NCBI GenBank assembly: GCA_043820105.1
Contig: JBDREC010000084.1
Location: forward strand, 1 to 23,393
Direction: 5' to 3'
Origin: JBDREC01 sp043820105 [NCBI: Pseudomonadota bacterium]
GTDB lineage: Bacteria; Bdellovibrionota_F; JAHFAK01
Length of the DNA stretch: 23,393 nucleotides
Below are positions 23,308 to 23,393 of the stretch, one piece after another. The first letter of the stretch is position 1. Each line of letters begins with the position of its first letter. The notes under the pieces are model-generated. The model saw nothing but the letters and a program-made list of their open reading frames with translations, had not been told where the DNA came from and made no database searches. The position numbers were made by a program, and so were the translations under genes.

Positions 23308-23393
23308 TATAAAAAGAGAACAGGAGCGCAAGGGAACAAGAGAACAAGGCGAGTTCAGGATCTCTTGGGCTGAAATTGGTATTCAGTATTCGG

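Larger units (their letters stand above)
23002..23393. other. intergenic control region, no gene
   Basis: After the lipoprotein stop there is a small hairpin (AGCCT-CCA-AGGCT, 23080-23092) without a T-run, so it is not a convincing terminator. The rest holds the palindromic sites and sigma-54 promoter listed separately. Beyond 23310 the sequence is a purine-rich leader with GGGAACAAGAGAACAAGG-type words, and no start codon is credible before the window ends. Confidence 0.6.

Overview
The window is AT-rich DNA (roughly one third G+C by eye) from a Gram-negative-type bacterium. It encodes a type IV pilin, a lipoprotein with a lipobox, an ABC importer with a periplasmic binding protein, an ECF sigma/anti-sigma pair and a good sigma-54 promoter. 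The sigma / zinc-finger anti-sigma / DUF3106 gene order, the TPR-linked Ser/Thr kinase and the double-length M16 peptidase suggest a deltaproteobacterial-grade organism (Desulfobacterota, Myxococcota or an allied candidate phylum). That placement is inference; there is no rRNA or tRNA here to test it.

Layout. 1-571 is non-coding, with a 207-bp inverted-repeat element (234-440) and seven copies of a 7-bp tandem repeat just before the first gene. 572-5255 is an accessory stretch: a fold-type-II PLP enzyme, a convergent type IV pilin gene, a MntA/HepT toxin-antitoxin pair, a Fic protein and an unknown 142-aa gene. Between them lie two extra degenerate copies of the 3' end of the PLP gene and one copy of the 3' end of a pilin gene. 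5335-5943 is a MocA/MobA-like nucleotidyltransferase. 5944-6491 holds a broken acyltransferase-like start and a second, inverted copy of the 1-571 element.

6492-9055 (minus) is an operon: a phasin-like protein with a histone-H1-like tail, then hflX, then a trimeric-type purine nucleoside phosphorylase. 9060-9758 has no protein gene but holds a candidate promoter-to-terminator small RNA and two different palindromic repeats. 9759-12153 (minus) is a CBS-pair protein and, upstream of it, an ECF sigma / anti-sigma / small secreted protein / DUF3106 operon. 12216-14908 (minus) is btuF-btuC-btuD, a probable cobalamin importer. It is divergent from a fused M16 peptidase (15074-17617), which converges on a Ser/Thr kinase with TPRs (17667-19745).

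19970-20470 is ogt (minus), divergent from a large surface lipoprotein (20761-23001) with two DUF2341 domains and a LamG-type domain. The last 390 bp hold a sigma-54 promoter with two identical 15-bp palindromes and one weaker one upstream, driving a gene beyond the window.

Most genes are housekeeping or envelope/regulatory functions. The most unusual parts are the repeated PLP-gene tails around the MntA/HepT and Fic modules, the paired dispersed elements, the candidate sRNA and the sigma-54 control region.
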